From: Thiopontia sp964344435
GTDB taxonomy: Bacteria > Pseudomonadota > Gammaproteobacteria > GCF-002020875
Direction of reading: 5' to 3'
Assembly (NCBI GenBank): GCA_964344435.1
Contig: CAYFNH010000067.1
Span: 1-13,283, forward strand
Length of the DNA stretch: 13,283 nt
Within the stretch, counting starts at the first letter, position 1. Each line of letters opens with the position of its first letter. A model generated the notes under the pieces. The model ran no database searches and had not been told where the DNA came from. It saw only the letters and a list, made by a program, of their open reading frames with translations. Shown here in pieces: positions 1 through 6,497 of the stretch. The translations under genes were made by a program, and so were the position numbers.

Positions 1-977
1 TCATAGTTGATGACATGACTGATCCGCGGCACATCCAGTCCGCGCGCAGCGACATCGGTCGCTACCAGAATGTCGAGCTGGCCACTTTTCAGCTTGTTGA
101 CCAGCTGTTCCCGCATCTTTTGTGGAATATCCCCGTTCAAGGCCTCGGCAGCAAACCCGCGCGCTGCCAGTTTTTCCGACAGCTCCACGGTCATGCTCTT
201 GGTGCGGGAGAAGATGAGGATGCCATCGGTCTCCTCCACCTCCAGAATGCGGGTCAGTGCATCCAGCTTGTGAAGTCCGCTCACCATCCAGAAGCGCTGA
301 TGTACGGTATCGGCAGTAGTGGTCTTGACCTCGATCTTCACCAGCGCGGGGTTGTTCAGGTAGGTCTTGGAGATCTTCTGAATCTGTTTTGGCATGGTGG
401 CAGAGAAGAGGGCGGTCTGATGCTCGCTCGGGATCTGCTCCAATACCCACTCCACATCGTCGATAAACCCCATGCGCAGCATCTCGTCGGCCTCATCCAG
501 CACCAGACAGCGCAGACTCTTCATTTTGAGGCTGCCACGGCGCATGTGATCCATCACCCGGCCTGGTGTGCCGACTACAACGTGCACACCACGCTGCAGG
601 GCACGCAGCTGTACCCGATAATCCTGTCCACCGTAGATCGGTACTACATGAAAACCGTTGAGCTGGTTGGCATAGTGCTGAAAGGCTTCGGAAACCTGAA
701 TGGCCAGTTCACGGGTCGGGGCAAGTACCAGAACTTGGGGTTGGTTCAGGCTCAGGTCGATGCGACTGAGAATCGGCAGGGCGAAGGCGGCGGTCTTGCC
801 GGTCCCGGTCTGTGCCTGTCCCAGAATATCGCGCCCCTGCAGCAGGTGAGGAATGGCCTCGGCCTGAATCGGAGAGGGGGATTCATACCCGATTTCGGTG
901 ATGGCTTCGAGTACGGCAGGGGCAAGCCCCAACGTGGCAAAGGAGGCCGTTGTGGTCTCTGAGGGTTTCTTGGGCAT
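1..977 (-). CDS. deaD: DEAD-box ATP-dependent RNA helicase DeaD/CsdA (N-terminal part, truncated by window edge)
   Basis: Unwinds structured RNA using ATP; DeaD/CsdA proteins act in ribosome assembly and cold-adapted mRNA turnover in the cytoplasm. The reading frame from the ATG at 977 is open to base 1, giving the first 325 residues of a protein that is usually over 550. Visible motifs in order: Q-motif region around PSPIQ (34-38), Walker A AQTGTGKT (55-62), PTRELA (87-92), GG and TPGR (116-117, 137-140), DEAD box (161-164), SAT (192-194), and in the second RecA domain the ARGLD motif (311-315). The sequence aligns closely, from memory, with E. coli DeaD through both RecA domains, rather than with RhlE or SrmB. 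The C-terminal RNA-binding region lies outside the window. A good Shine-Dalgarno AAGGAG (988-993 on the minus strand) sits 10 nt before the ATG and supports this start. It follows degS on the same strand after a 127-bp gap. Confidence 0.95.
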   Translation of the reverse strand, partial: MPKKPSETTTASFATLGLAPAVLEAITEIGYESPSPIQAEAIPHLLQGRDILGQAQTGTGKTAAFALPILSRIDLSLNQPQVLVLAPTRELAIQVSEAFQHYANQLNGFHVVPIYGGQDYRVQLRALQRGVHVVVGTPGRVMDHMRRGSLKMKSLRCLVLDEADEMLRMGFIDDVEWVLEQIPSEHQTALFSATMPKQIQKISKTYLNNPALVKIEVKTTTADTVHQRFWMVSGLHKLDALTRILEVEETDGILIFSRTKSMTVELSEKLAARGFAAEALNGDIPQKMREQLVNKLKSGQLDILVATDVAARGLDVPRISHVINY

Positions 978-1019
978 GGGCGGTGGGCTCCTTGGCCCGG
1001 TGAGGTGACAGAGAGGCAG

Positions 1020-1041
1020 CAGTCAATGAACTGGCTGACTG
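1020..1041 (-). other. Inverted repeat in the deaD 5' leader
   Basis: Arms CAGTCA (1020-1025) and TGACTG (1036-1041) are perfectly complementary around a 10-nt loop, about 43 nt upstream of the deaD start. It could be an operator or a leader-RNA hairpin. There is no U-run after it, so it is not a convincing terminator for degS. Regulatory meaning is inference only. Confidence 0.3.
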
Positions 1042-1104
1042 TCTGGTAAGGGGCGCAGTGTACACCGGTTGGGGAGGGGGCGTTAAATTATCTGGGATGG
1101 TAGG

Positions 1105-2238
1105 CTACTGGCTGGTGGCAATCACCAGCTCCCACTGTCTGGCGCTACCGTTGTGGATGCCGCGTAGCTGCAGACGGGACCCTATCGGCTGGTTGTGTGT
1201 ATAGTGTGCAAGTTCCTCACTACTCTGGATCACTTTCCCGTCCACATGGGTGATGATGTCTCCAGGAGTAAGCCCCGCCTTGGCGGCAGGGCCATTGCGA
1301 TAGATCCCGGCAATGATGGCACCATGCGTGGTGGGGACTCCAAAGGAGTCGGCCAGTTCCGGGGTCAGGTTCTGCATCTCCACGCCGATCCAGCCACGCA
1401 ATACCTTGCCGTGTTCAATCAACTGCTCCATCACATGCTGTGCCGTGGTCACCGGAATGGCAAAGCCGATCCCGTGAGAGGCTCCGGTTTTGGAGAAGAT
1501 GGCGGTATTGATTCCAATCAGGTTGCCGTGTGCGTCGATCAGTGCGCCTCCCGAGTTGCCGGGGTTGATTGCGGCATCGGTCTGGATGAAGTTCTCCTGG
1601 TTGCTGATCCCCAGCTGACTGCGGTTGGTGGCGCTGATGATCCCCATGGTTACGGTCTGTCCGACCCCAAACGGGTTGCCGATGGCCAGGGCAACATCCC
1701 CCACCTGGAGTGAACTGGAGTGGCCGAAGGTGATGGCCGGGAGTTCGTCGAGGGTTACCTGCAGGAGTGCGAGATCGGTATCCGGGTCACTGCCGATCAA
1801 TCTGGCTTGTGCACTGCGGCCATCATGCAGTGAAATCTGAATCTCATCGGCCCCATCAATCACATGGTTGTTGGTCAGGATGTACCCCTCCTTGCTGACA
1901 ATCACTCCGGAGCCGAGGCTGGTCTCCAATCGTTTGCGGGGCACCAGTCGTAGCTGATCCCCAAAAAAGTGGCGAAAAATCGGGTCGTCAAACAGGGTCA
2001 GGCGGCGCTCCGTAACCACCTTGGCGGTGTTGATGTTGACAACCGCAGGTGCGGCTTTGGTCACTGCATCGGCATAGGAGGCGGGCCCGGCGCTGACGGC
2101 CGAAGATCGACTCTGCTGGATCTCCACCACCGGCCCTGAGCGGAGGAATAGCTCCGGGCGCAGGTACATCAGCAGGAACAGCCCAGCCAGTGCAAAGGTG
2201 GTGAGGCGGATCAGGGCGGTGATGGTGTTTGAGTTCAT
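1105..2238 (-). CDS. degS: Membrane-anchored periplasmic serine protease, DegS/AlgW type
   Basis: Trypsin-fold HtrA protease. In E. coli the DegS orthologue senses misfolded outer-membrane porins through its PDZ domain and cuts the anti-sigma factor RseA to start the sigma-E response. From the ATG at 2238 the protein has 377 residues: a short cytoplasmic N-terminus, one hydrophobic anchor (about 12-26), a protease domain with catalytic triad His125 (NNHVIDG), Asp155 (DTDLALL) and Ser229 (GNSGG), and a single PDZ domain (about 280-375). Triad spacing matches E. coli DegS (96/126/201), and the single PDZ plus uncleaved anchor separate it from DegP/DegQ. The frame stays open 63 nt further upstream to an ATG at 2301, but that extension would put charged residues before the anchor and overlap the divergent gene start, so the inner ATG is preferred. 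No strong Shine-Dalgarno is visible. Whether its target is RseA or MucA-like cannot be told here. Confidence 0.92.
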   Translation of the reverse strand: MNSNTITALIRLTTFALAGLFLLMYLRPELFLRSGPVVEIQQSRSSAVSAGPASYADAVTKAAPAVVNINTAKVVTERRLTLFDDPIFRHFFGDQLRLVPRKRLETSLGSGVIVSKEGYILTNNHVIDGADEIQISLHDGRSAQARLIGSDPDTDLALLQVTLDELPAITFGHSSSLQVGDVALAIGNPFGVGQTVTMGIISATNRSQLGISNQENFIQTDAAINPGNSGGALIDAHGNLIGINTAIFSKTGASHGIGFAIPVTTAQHVMEQLIEHGKVLRGWIGVEMQNLTPELADSFGVPTTHGAIIAGIYRNGPAAKAGLTPGDIITHVDGKVIQSSEELAHYTHNQPIGSRLQLRGIHNGSARQWELVIATSQ

Positions 2239-2300
2239 GGGGGGATGATAACGAATCTGTGGTACAAATGGACTTGTGCAACGCTTTATATGGAGACGCA

Positions 2301-3050
2301 ATGGAACGAAATCAACTGATCAATGCTCTGGATGAGCTGCTGGAGGTTGGTCGCTACAAGGATTACGCGCCAAACGGGCTGCAGGTGGAGGGGAGAGAGC
2401 AGGTTGAAACCGTGGTTACCGCCGTGACCGCCTCTCAGTACGCCATTGATGCGGCAATCGAGCAGCAGGCCGATCTGCTGTTGGTTCACCATGGCTACTT
2501 CTGGAAGGGGGAGGATCCGCGAGTGGTGGGAGTGAAGCGGCAGCGCTTACAGAAACTGTTACAGCATGAGATCAACCTTGCGGCCTACCATCTGCCTCTC
2601 GATGGTCACCCGCAGTTGGGGAACAATGCGCAGTGGGGTAGGCTGCTTGGTGCTGCACTGGAGGGGACGCTGGGGCGTGCGGAACTGGTCTGTTATGGAA
2701 CACTTGAACAATCAATGACGCTCTCGGCATTGAGTGAGCAGGTTGCCACTTCTCTGGGGGGGAGGGCGCCTTTGGTGATTGCGGGGCATGATCGACCAAT
2801 CCACAAAATTGGTTGGTGTAGCGGAGGGGCGCAGGACTACATTGCACACGCCGCCGAGGCCGGGCTAGACGCTTATCTTTCGGGCGAGGTCTCGGAGCGA
2901 ACCTACCATGAGGCCAGGGAGTGTGGAATCTGTTACCTGGGGTGTGGTCATCACGCCACCGAGCGCGGTGGTGTACAGGCGTTGGGAGAGTGGATTACCG
3001 AGCGCTATGGGGTTGCCAGCCACTTTGTTGATGAACCCAATCCGGTGTAG
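2301..3050 (+). CDS. Nif3/YbgI family dinuclear metal-centre protein
   Basis: Member of the NIF3/DUF34 family, widespread proteins that form toroidal hexamers with a two-metal site; their biochemical role is not settled, and 'GTP cyclohydrolase type 2 homologue' is a name of convenience. The 249-residue product is almost the same length as E. coli YbgI (247). All expected ligands are present: His63-His64 (VHHG), Asp101 (PLDGHP), His217 and Glu221 in GHHATER, the same numbering to within two residues as in YbgI. The start at 2301 is chosen because it is preceded by GGAG (2292-2295) and the alignment with YbgI begins there; an upstream in-frame ATG at 2229 would overlap degS. It is transcribed divergently from degS across a 62-bp gap and ends 15 bp from the convergent VOC gene, so it is probably monocistronic. 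Confidence 0.93.
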   Translation: MERNQLINALDELLEVGRYKDYAPNGLQVEGREQVETVVTAVTASQYAIDAAIEQQADLLLVHHGYFWKGEDPRVVGVKRQRLQKLLQHEINLAAYHLPLDGHPQLGNNAQWGRLLGAALEGTLGRAELVCYGTLEQSMTLSALSEQVATSLGGRAPLVIAGHDRPIHKIGWCSGGAQDYIAHAAEAGLDAYLSGEVSERTYHEARECGICYLGCGHHATERGGVQALGEWITERYGVASHFVDEPNPV

Positions 3051-3065
3051 CCGGAGAAGAGGGCC

Positions 3066-3455
3066 TTAGCTGCGCTCGATGAACTCCAGGGCATTCTGAT
3101 CCGGATCGCGGCAGAACAGTGCTCTGCGCCCGGATTGGCTCAGGGTATAGGGGATCTCCTGCTGCTCCAGACTATCTATCAACGGTGCTAAATCATCTAT
3201 CTCAAAAGCAAGATGACGATCTCGCCCACCATGTACCGGTCGCCCCTCCAGTGGATCCGGGTTGGGCAACTCCAATAGATGAATCTGCTGTGAACCCAGT
3301 GCAAGCCAAGCGCCGGGGTATCCCAGTTCAGGGCGCTCTTTGATGCGCTTTAATCCAAGGAGGCCAACATAAAACTCCAGTGCCCGCTTGGTGGAGGAGA
3401 CGATCAGGCTGACATGGTGCAGGTGGTGTATCTGAAATATTGGCTGATTACTCAT
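3066..3455 (-). CDS. VOC-superfamily (glyoxalase/bleomycin-resistance fold) protein
   Basis: A 129-residue single-domain vicinal-oxygen-chelate protein. Two beta-alpha-beta-beta-beta modules are visible: the first starts at HHVSLIV (13-19) with the ALEFYVGLLGL helix, the second at HLAFEIDDL (81-89). Likely divalent metal ligands are His14, His59 or His81, and Glu124 in ALEFIE, which makes it a probable metal-dependent lyase, isomerase or dioxygenase. It does not look like glyoxalase I (GloA) by sequence, and no substrate can be assigned. Only one ATG fits the fold. It has no close Shine-Dalgarno; a GGAGGAG about 25 nt upstream is too far. A promoter-like pair lies 50-80 bp upstream. It is convergent with the Nif3 gene. 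Confidence 0.85.
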   Translation of the reverse strand: MSNQPIFQIHHLHHVSLIVSSTKRALEFYVGLLGLKRIKERPELGYPGAWLALGSQQIHLLELPNPDPLEGRPVHGGRDRHLAFEIDDLAPLIDSLEQQEIPYTLSQSGRRALFCRDPDQNALEFIERS

Positions 3456-3505
3456 GGGTTGTAGAATTTAAATTAGTGGGCTCCTCCGCACAATCCTACT
3501 CCATG

Positions 3506-3533
3506 CTGATAAGATCAATAGCTCGAAAATCAA
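3506..3533 (-). promoter_or_regulatory. Candidate sigma-70 promoter for the VOC gene
   Basis: On the minus strand TTGATT (3528-3533) is followed after 16 bp by TATCAG (3506-3511), each near consensus. This would give a leader of roughly 45 nt before the ATG at 3455. Confidence 0.4.
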
Positions 3534-3545
3534 TCTGACACCGAG

Positions 3546-3569
3546 AAAAGCACACGTTTTTGAGCTTTT
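3546..3569 (-). terminator. Weak A/T-rich hairpin, possible terminator of the tRNA transcript
   Basis: AAAAGC (3546-3551) and GCTTTT (3564-3569) are complementary around a 12-nt loop. The stem is short and AT-rich, and the T-run is only four to five bases on either strand. It lies just upstream of the VOC promoter, where a terminator would make sense, but the structure alone is marginal. Confidence 0.22.
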
Positions 3570-3650
3570 TGCGGTGCAGAAGTTCTTGTATCGTGCGCAT
3601 GGAGCGCTACCTGAGCCAGATGCTACTCACAGATTCTGTCAAAGACCCTG

Positions 3651-3704
3651 AGGATTATAGGGTTTGGGCTACTTGAATTTGGTTGGAATCAGAGGATTCG
3701 ATCC
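3651..3704 (-). repeat. Degenerate copy of the tRNA-Pro 3' end and its tail
   Basis: Aligned by hand with 3752-3804, about 39 of 50 positions match with one 1-bp gap, at an offset of about 100 bp. The matched part covers the T-loop and T-stem end, the 3' acceptor strand, an encoded CCA equivalent (3680-3682) and about 30 bp of downstream tail. No 5' half of a tRNA accompanies it, so it is a fragment and not a second gene. The arrangement recalls the E. coli tyrT locus, where repeats begin with the last bases of the tRNA. Confidence 0.65.
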
Positions 3705-3727
3705 CGCTTGCGGGAGGCGCTTGCGCC
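3703..3727 (-). other. Two tandem GC-rich hairpins sharing an 8-bp direct repeat
   Basis: CCCGCTTGCGGG (3703-3714) and GGCGCTTGCGCC (3716-3727) are each self-complementary, and both contain CGCTTGCG. They lie 50-75 bp past the tRNA 3' end on its transcript. They may serve as RNA-processing or 3'-protection structures; no T-run follows, so simple intrinsic termination is unlikely. Confidence 0.5.
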
Positions 3728-3779
3728 CACCTCCGTCAATCTGGTGCCACAAGGTTTACAGGGTTTGAGCCGCCTGAGT

Positions 3780-3856
3780 TGGTCGGAGTGAGAGGATTCG
3801 AACCTCCGGCCCCTACGTCCCGAACGTAGTGCTCTACCAGGCTGAGCTACACTCCG
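3780..3856 (-). tRNA. tRNA-Pro (anticodon CGG, reads CCG)
   Basis: A full 77-nt cloverleaf folds by hand on the minus strand: acceptor CGGAGTG/CACTCCG, D-stem GCTC/GAGC, anticodon stem CTACG/CGTAG with loop TTCGGGA, a 5-nt variable region, T-stem GGAGG/CCTCT (one G-U pair) with loop TTCGAAT, discriminator A, and CCA encoded in the DNA (3780-3782). The anticodon CGG is at 3820-3822. It is a lone tRNA gene, transcribed away from grxD. Confidence 0.97.
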
Positions 3857-3866
3857 ATAGCGGGCT

Positions 3867-3895
3867 ATTGTATAAGGGGGCGGGGATGATTTCCA
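3867..3895 (-). promoter_or_regulatory. Promoter of tRNA-Pro
   Basis: On the minus strand TGGAAA (3890-3895), a 17-bp spacer and TACAAT (3867-3872), followed by the GC-rich GCCCGC before the tRNA. A GC-rich discriminator is typical of stringently controlled stable-RNA promoters. Confidence 0.5.
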
Positions 3896-3913
3896 TGAAA
3901 TCAGTTTGAATAT

Positions 3914-3947
3914 TTAATTGACTAATTTGGTGGGTATTTTGTAAGCT
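3914..3947 (+). promoter_or_regulatory. grxD promoter with a possible IscR-like operator over the -35 box
   Basis: TTGACT (3918-3923), an 18-bp spacer and TAAGCT (3942-3947) form a plausible sigma-70 promoter about 45 bp before the grxD ATG. The -35 box is embedded in AATTGACTAATTTGGTG, a partly dyad sequence that resembles the left half and centre of the type 1 IscR site (YYGACTRWWWY...); the right half fits poorly and is one base short. Confidence 0.4.
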
Positions 3948-3992
3948 AGCACCAACTGCAAACCTTAACCGAACAGATTCTGGAGTAGTAAC

Positions 3993-4319
3993 ATGGATGT
4001 ATTGGAACGAATCGACCAGCAGGTCAAGAACAACCCGGTAGTAATTTACATGAAAGGTACCCCAACCTTTCCCTCGTGTGGCTTTTCGAGCCGGACTGCA
4101 GCGGCGATGCAGCAGACCGGTGTCGAGTTTGCCTATGTGAATGTGTTGGAGGATATGGAGATCTTCGAGAACCTTCCACGTTATGCAGATTGGCCCACCT
4201 TTCCACAGGTTTATGTGGATGGGGAGTTGGTTGGAGGCTGTGATATCACGTTGGAGCTGCATCAAAGTGGTGATCTTCAGAAGATGATGGAAGCTGCCTC
4301 CGCAAAAAGTGGTGAATAG
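3993..4319 (+). CDS. grxD: Monothiol glutaredoxin GrxD (Grx4), CGFS type
   Basis: Cytoplasmic monothiol glutaredoxin that binds a glutathione-ligated [2Fe-2S] cluster between two subunits and passes it to target proteins, working with BolA-like partners. The 108-residue protein (E. coli GrxD has 115) carries the family signature: the conserved Lys21 in YMKGTP, the CGFS active site at Cys29-Ser32, the WPTFPQVY cis-proline segment (about 67-74) and the GGCDI glutathione-binding motif (81-85). It ends with a short helical tail. GGAG (3982-3985) lies 7 nt before the ATG, fixing the start. It is convergent with rnt with only 6 bp between stop codons. Confidence 0.96.
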   Translation: MDVLERIDQQVKNNPVVIYMKGTPTFPSCGFSSRTAAAMQQTGVEFAYVNVLEDMEIFENLPRYADWPTFPQVYVDGELVGGCDITLELHQSGDLQKMMEAASAKSGE

Positions 4320-4325
4320 TTGCGG

Positions 4326-4964
4326 CTAATGTTGCCCTAAATCGGTAAAGCGCCCACTTAACCGGTCCCAGTCGTTGACCATGGTGCAAAACAGTTTGGC
4401 AGTCTCTTCGGTATCGTAGAGTGCCGAGTGGGCGGCCTCGTGGTTCCACGGCACTTCCGCGGCTTCCGCCATTCGTGCCAGTACGGTCTGTCCATAGAAG
4501 ACGCCGCCCAGAGTGGCGGTGTCAAAGCTGCTGAAGGAGTGGAACGGACTGTTCTTGATCTTGCAGCGCTCCACTGCAGCGTTGACAAAGCCGAGATCAA
4601 ACCAGGCGTTGTGGCCAATGAGGATGGCACGGCTACAGCCGGTCGCCTTGACCGCCTTGCGGATCGGGGCAAAGATATTCTCCAGCGCCTCCTTCTCCTC
4701 GACTGCCATGCGGAACGGGTGCCACGGATCTTTCAGGCCGATGAACTCCAATGCCTTGGGATCGATATTGGCGCTCTTGAAGGGGAGTACATGTTGTTCA
4801 TGGCTCTCCTGTATCGTCAGTTGACCATCTTCATCATAGTTGAGGATGGCGGCGGCGATCTCCAGCAATGCATCCTTTCTGGCGTCAAACCCGCCGGTTT
4901 CAACATCGACCACAACCGGCAGAAAGCCGCGAAAACGCTTTGCAATGGGAGCTTTCTTACCCAT
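4326..4964 (-). CDS. rnt: Ribonuclease T
   Basis: DEDDh-family 3'-5' exoribonuclease that trims the 3' ends of tRNA, 5S and 23S rRNA and takes part in tRNA end turnover. The 212-residue protein (E. coli 215) has every catalytic residue: Asp20 and Glu22 in VVDVETGG, Asp123 in GHNAWFD, and His179 and Asp184 in AHSALYD. Its ATG shares a base with the argA stop (TAATG, 4962-4966) and there is no clear Shine-Dalgarno, so translation is probably coupled to argA. RNase T is largely confined to gammaproteobacteria, which is useful taxonomic evidence. Confidence 0.96.
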   Translation of the reverse strand: MGKKAPIAKRFRGFLPVVVDVETGGFDARKDALLEIAAAILNYDEDGQLTIQESHEQHVLPFKSANIDPKALEFIGLKDPWHPFRMAVEEKEALENIFAPIRKAVKATGCSRAILIGHNAWFDLGFVNAAVERCKIKNSPFHSFSSFDTATLGGVFYGQTVLARMAEAAEVPWNHEAAHSALYDTEETAKLFCTMVNDWDRLSGRFTDLGQH

Positions 4965-6439
4965 TAGCTGGTTCGGCCCGGTTGTCCCAGTGTGCGAATG
5001 AATACCTTGGCGTTACGTTTGTAGTTGTAGAGAGATTGGCGCTCTATCGGGAGGTCGGTCAGCTTGCCCGGCTCATAGCCAAGTTCACGGAACCAGTGTG
5101 CAGTACGGGTTGAGAGCACAAAGAGCTGCTTGATCGGGTTCTGCTTGATACGACTCAAACGGCGATCAATGTACTGCAACAGCACCTTTCCGCGCCCCTG
5201 GTTCTGGTACTCCGGGTGGATGGCAACGCTGGCGATCTCTGCCACCTTGTGCTGTTCGTAGGGGAAGAGGGCGGCCACACCGATAATGGTTCGATCCCGC
5301 TCCATCACGATGTAGTGGTCGATCTGGATCTCGATCAGCTCGCGTGAGCGGGGAACCAGAATTCCCTCCTGCTCCAATGGCTGTATCAATTCGATGATGC
5401 CACTGATATCCTCGATGGTGGCCTGGCGGATCTCATCATAGCGCTCTGCAGTAATCATGGTGCCGATTCCATCGCGGGTGAACAGCTCCTGCAAAAGTGC
5501 TCCCGGCTTCTCGCAGTCGATTAGATGGGCGCGGGGTACCCCCTGGCGGCAGGCGTGGATGGCACTGAGCAGGTGGCGGCGAGTCTGTTCCGGCATATTC
5601 TTCGAGCGCCCCATGGCGTGTTCGGCCTCATCCGGTGTGAGTTCATGGATCAGTCGTTTGCGCTGATCCAGCAGGCCTACACCACGGGAGAGGGCGAGCA
5701 TCTTGTCGGCCCTGAGCTGGATGGCGGCACTGGTGGCGACATCCTCGCTGCTGAGGTTGAAGACCTCTCCGGTTGGTGAGGTACCAAGGGGCGAGAGCAG
5801 TACAATAAATCCCTCGTTGAGCAGTTTTTCAATCGCCTCGGTATGGATGCGACGTACCTCGCCAGTATGTTGATAGTCGATTCCGTCCCGAATACCAAGC
5901 GGACGGGCGCTGACCAGATTACCGGAGGCAACCCGGATATCGGCCCCGGACATGGCTGAATTGGGCAGGCCGGTAGAGAACAGCCCCTCCAGCTCTATGC
6001 GGATGGTGCCCAGCGACTCCTTCACGCACAGTAGAGCATCACTGTTGGTGACACGCAGGCCATTGACTACCTCGCTTCTGGCATCAAACTCCTCCAGGCG
6101 CTGCTCGATCTGTGGGCGGGCACCATGTACCAGAACCAGGCGAATGCCGAGGCTGTGGAGCAGGGCAATGTCCTGAACCAGCTCGGCAAAGTGCGCCTCT
6201 TCAACCATCTCGCCACTGAAGGTGATGATAAAGGTACGGCCACGATGAGCATTGATGTAGGGCGCAGCACTACGGAACTGGTCGGCAAAAGTGGCCCTGG
6301 TCGGAGAGGGAGCCGAGGCACGGCGCCGTTTTTTTGTGGCGCTCTTTTTTTTCGGTGGTGAAGGTGTGGTCTCTTCGGATTCTGGCGGCCTGGAAGGCTC
6401 TGTCGGTCTCTCTTCCGGCTCTTGGGGGGTAGTGGTCAC
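4964..6439 (-). CDS. argA: N-acetylglutamate synthase ArgA with a long Pro/Lys-rich N-terminal extension
   Basis: Acetylates glutamate with acetyl-CoA, the first step of arginine synthesis, and is normally feedback-inhibited by arginine. The core (about residues 50-485) follows E. coli ArgA (443 residues): an amino-acid-kinase-like arginine-binding domain (about 55-335, PYINAHRGRTF and HSLGIRLVLVHGARPQ), then a GNAT domain (about 337-484) with the acetyl-CoA loop QNQGRG (412-417) and the TRTAHWF segment. Residues 1-49 are extra: a Pro/Glu-rich stretch, then a basic stretch (KKKSATKKRRR, 30-40). The only in-frame start between the upstream stop and the core is GTG at 6439, so the extension appears genuine; the next ATG is inside the kinase fold (GEM, 76-78). 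Two poly-A runs in the mRNA, of 8 and 7, encode the lysines. First gene of argA-rnt. Confidence 0.93.
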   Translation of the reverse strand: MTTTPQEPEERPTEPSRPPESEETTPSPPKKKSATKKRRRASAPSPTRATFADQFRSAAPYINAHRGRTFIITFSGEMVEEAHFAELVQDIALLHSLGIRLVLVHGARPQIEQRLEEFDARSEVVNGLRVTNSDALLCVKESLGTIRIELEGLFSTGLPNSAMSGADIRVASGNLVSARPLGIRDGIDYQHTGEVRRIHTEAIEKLLNEGFIVLLSPLGTSPTGEVFNLSSEDVATSAAIQLRADKMLALSRGVGLLDQRKRLIHELTPDEAEHAMGRSKNMPEQTRRHLLSAIHACRQGVPRAHLIDCEKPGALLQELFTRDGIGTMITAERYDEIRQATIEDISGIIELIQPLEQEGILVPRSRELIEIQIDHYIVMERDRTIIGVAALFPYEQHKVAEIASVAIHPEYQNQGRGKVLLQYIDRRLSRIKQNPIKQLFVLSTRTAHWFRELGYEPGKLTDLPIERQSLYNYKRNAKVFIRTLGQPGRTS

Positions 6440-6474
6440 GTCAATGTGCTGTCTGCTGTGTACAATGGCAGGAG

Positions 6475-6480
6475 ATTATA
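6475..6480 (-). promoter_or_regulatory. Candidate -10 box for argA
   Basis: The minus strand carries a perfect TATAAT here, about 35 nt before the GTG of argA. No good -35 element is found at 16-18 bp and no clear ArgR box is visible in the 58-bp divergent gap shared with the hydrolase gene. Confidence 0.4.
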
Positions 6481-6497
6481 ACCGGAGACTATTTGGC

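Larger units (their letters stand above)
3456..3779. other. Non-coding region between the VOC gene and tRNA-Pro
   Basis: No credible coding frame was found. The stretch holds, from right to left (the direction of tRNA transcription), the tail of tRNA-Pro, two GC-rich hairpins, a degenerate second copy of the tRNA 3' end with its tail, a weak A/T hairpin at 3546-3569, and the promoter of the VOC gene. Individual parts are listed separately. Confidence 0.6.

Noticed and set aside
1..450. 149-codon minus-strand frame at the window edge
   Set aside because: It is another frame over the same stretch; the deaD frame carries the helicase motifs and continues to base 1.
15..962. 315-codon open frame on the plus strand opposite deaD
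   Set aside because: It is the antisense of a clear DEAD-box helicase with all motifs in order; the product has no recognisable domain.
2239..2300. Overlapping -10-like hexamers for degS (TATCAT) and the Nif3 gene (TATATG)
   Set aside because: Both are too close to the start codons and lack matching -35 elements at a proper distance.
3651..3727. A second complete tRNA next to tRNA-Pro
   Set aside because: Only the 3' portion resembles a tRNA; no matching 5' acceptor strand, D-arm or anticodon arm could be folded.
3456..3779. Small protein genes in the tRNA/VOC gap
   Set aside because: No frame with a start, ribosome-binding site and plausible composition was found; the structure is explained by tRNA tail repeats and promoters.
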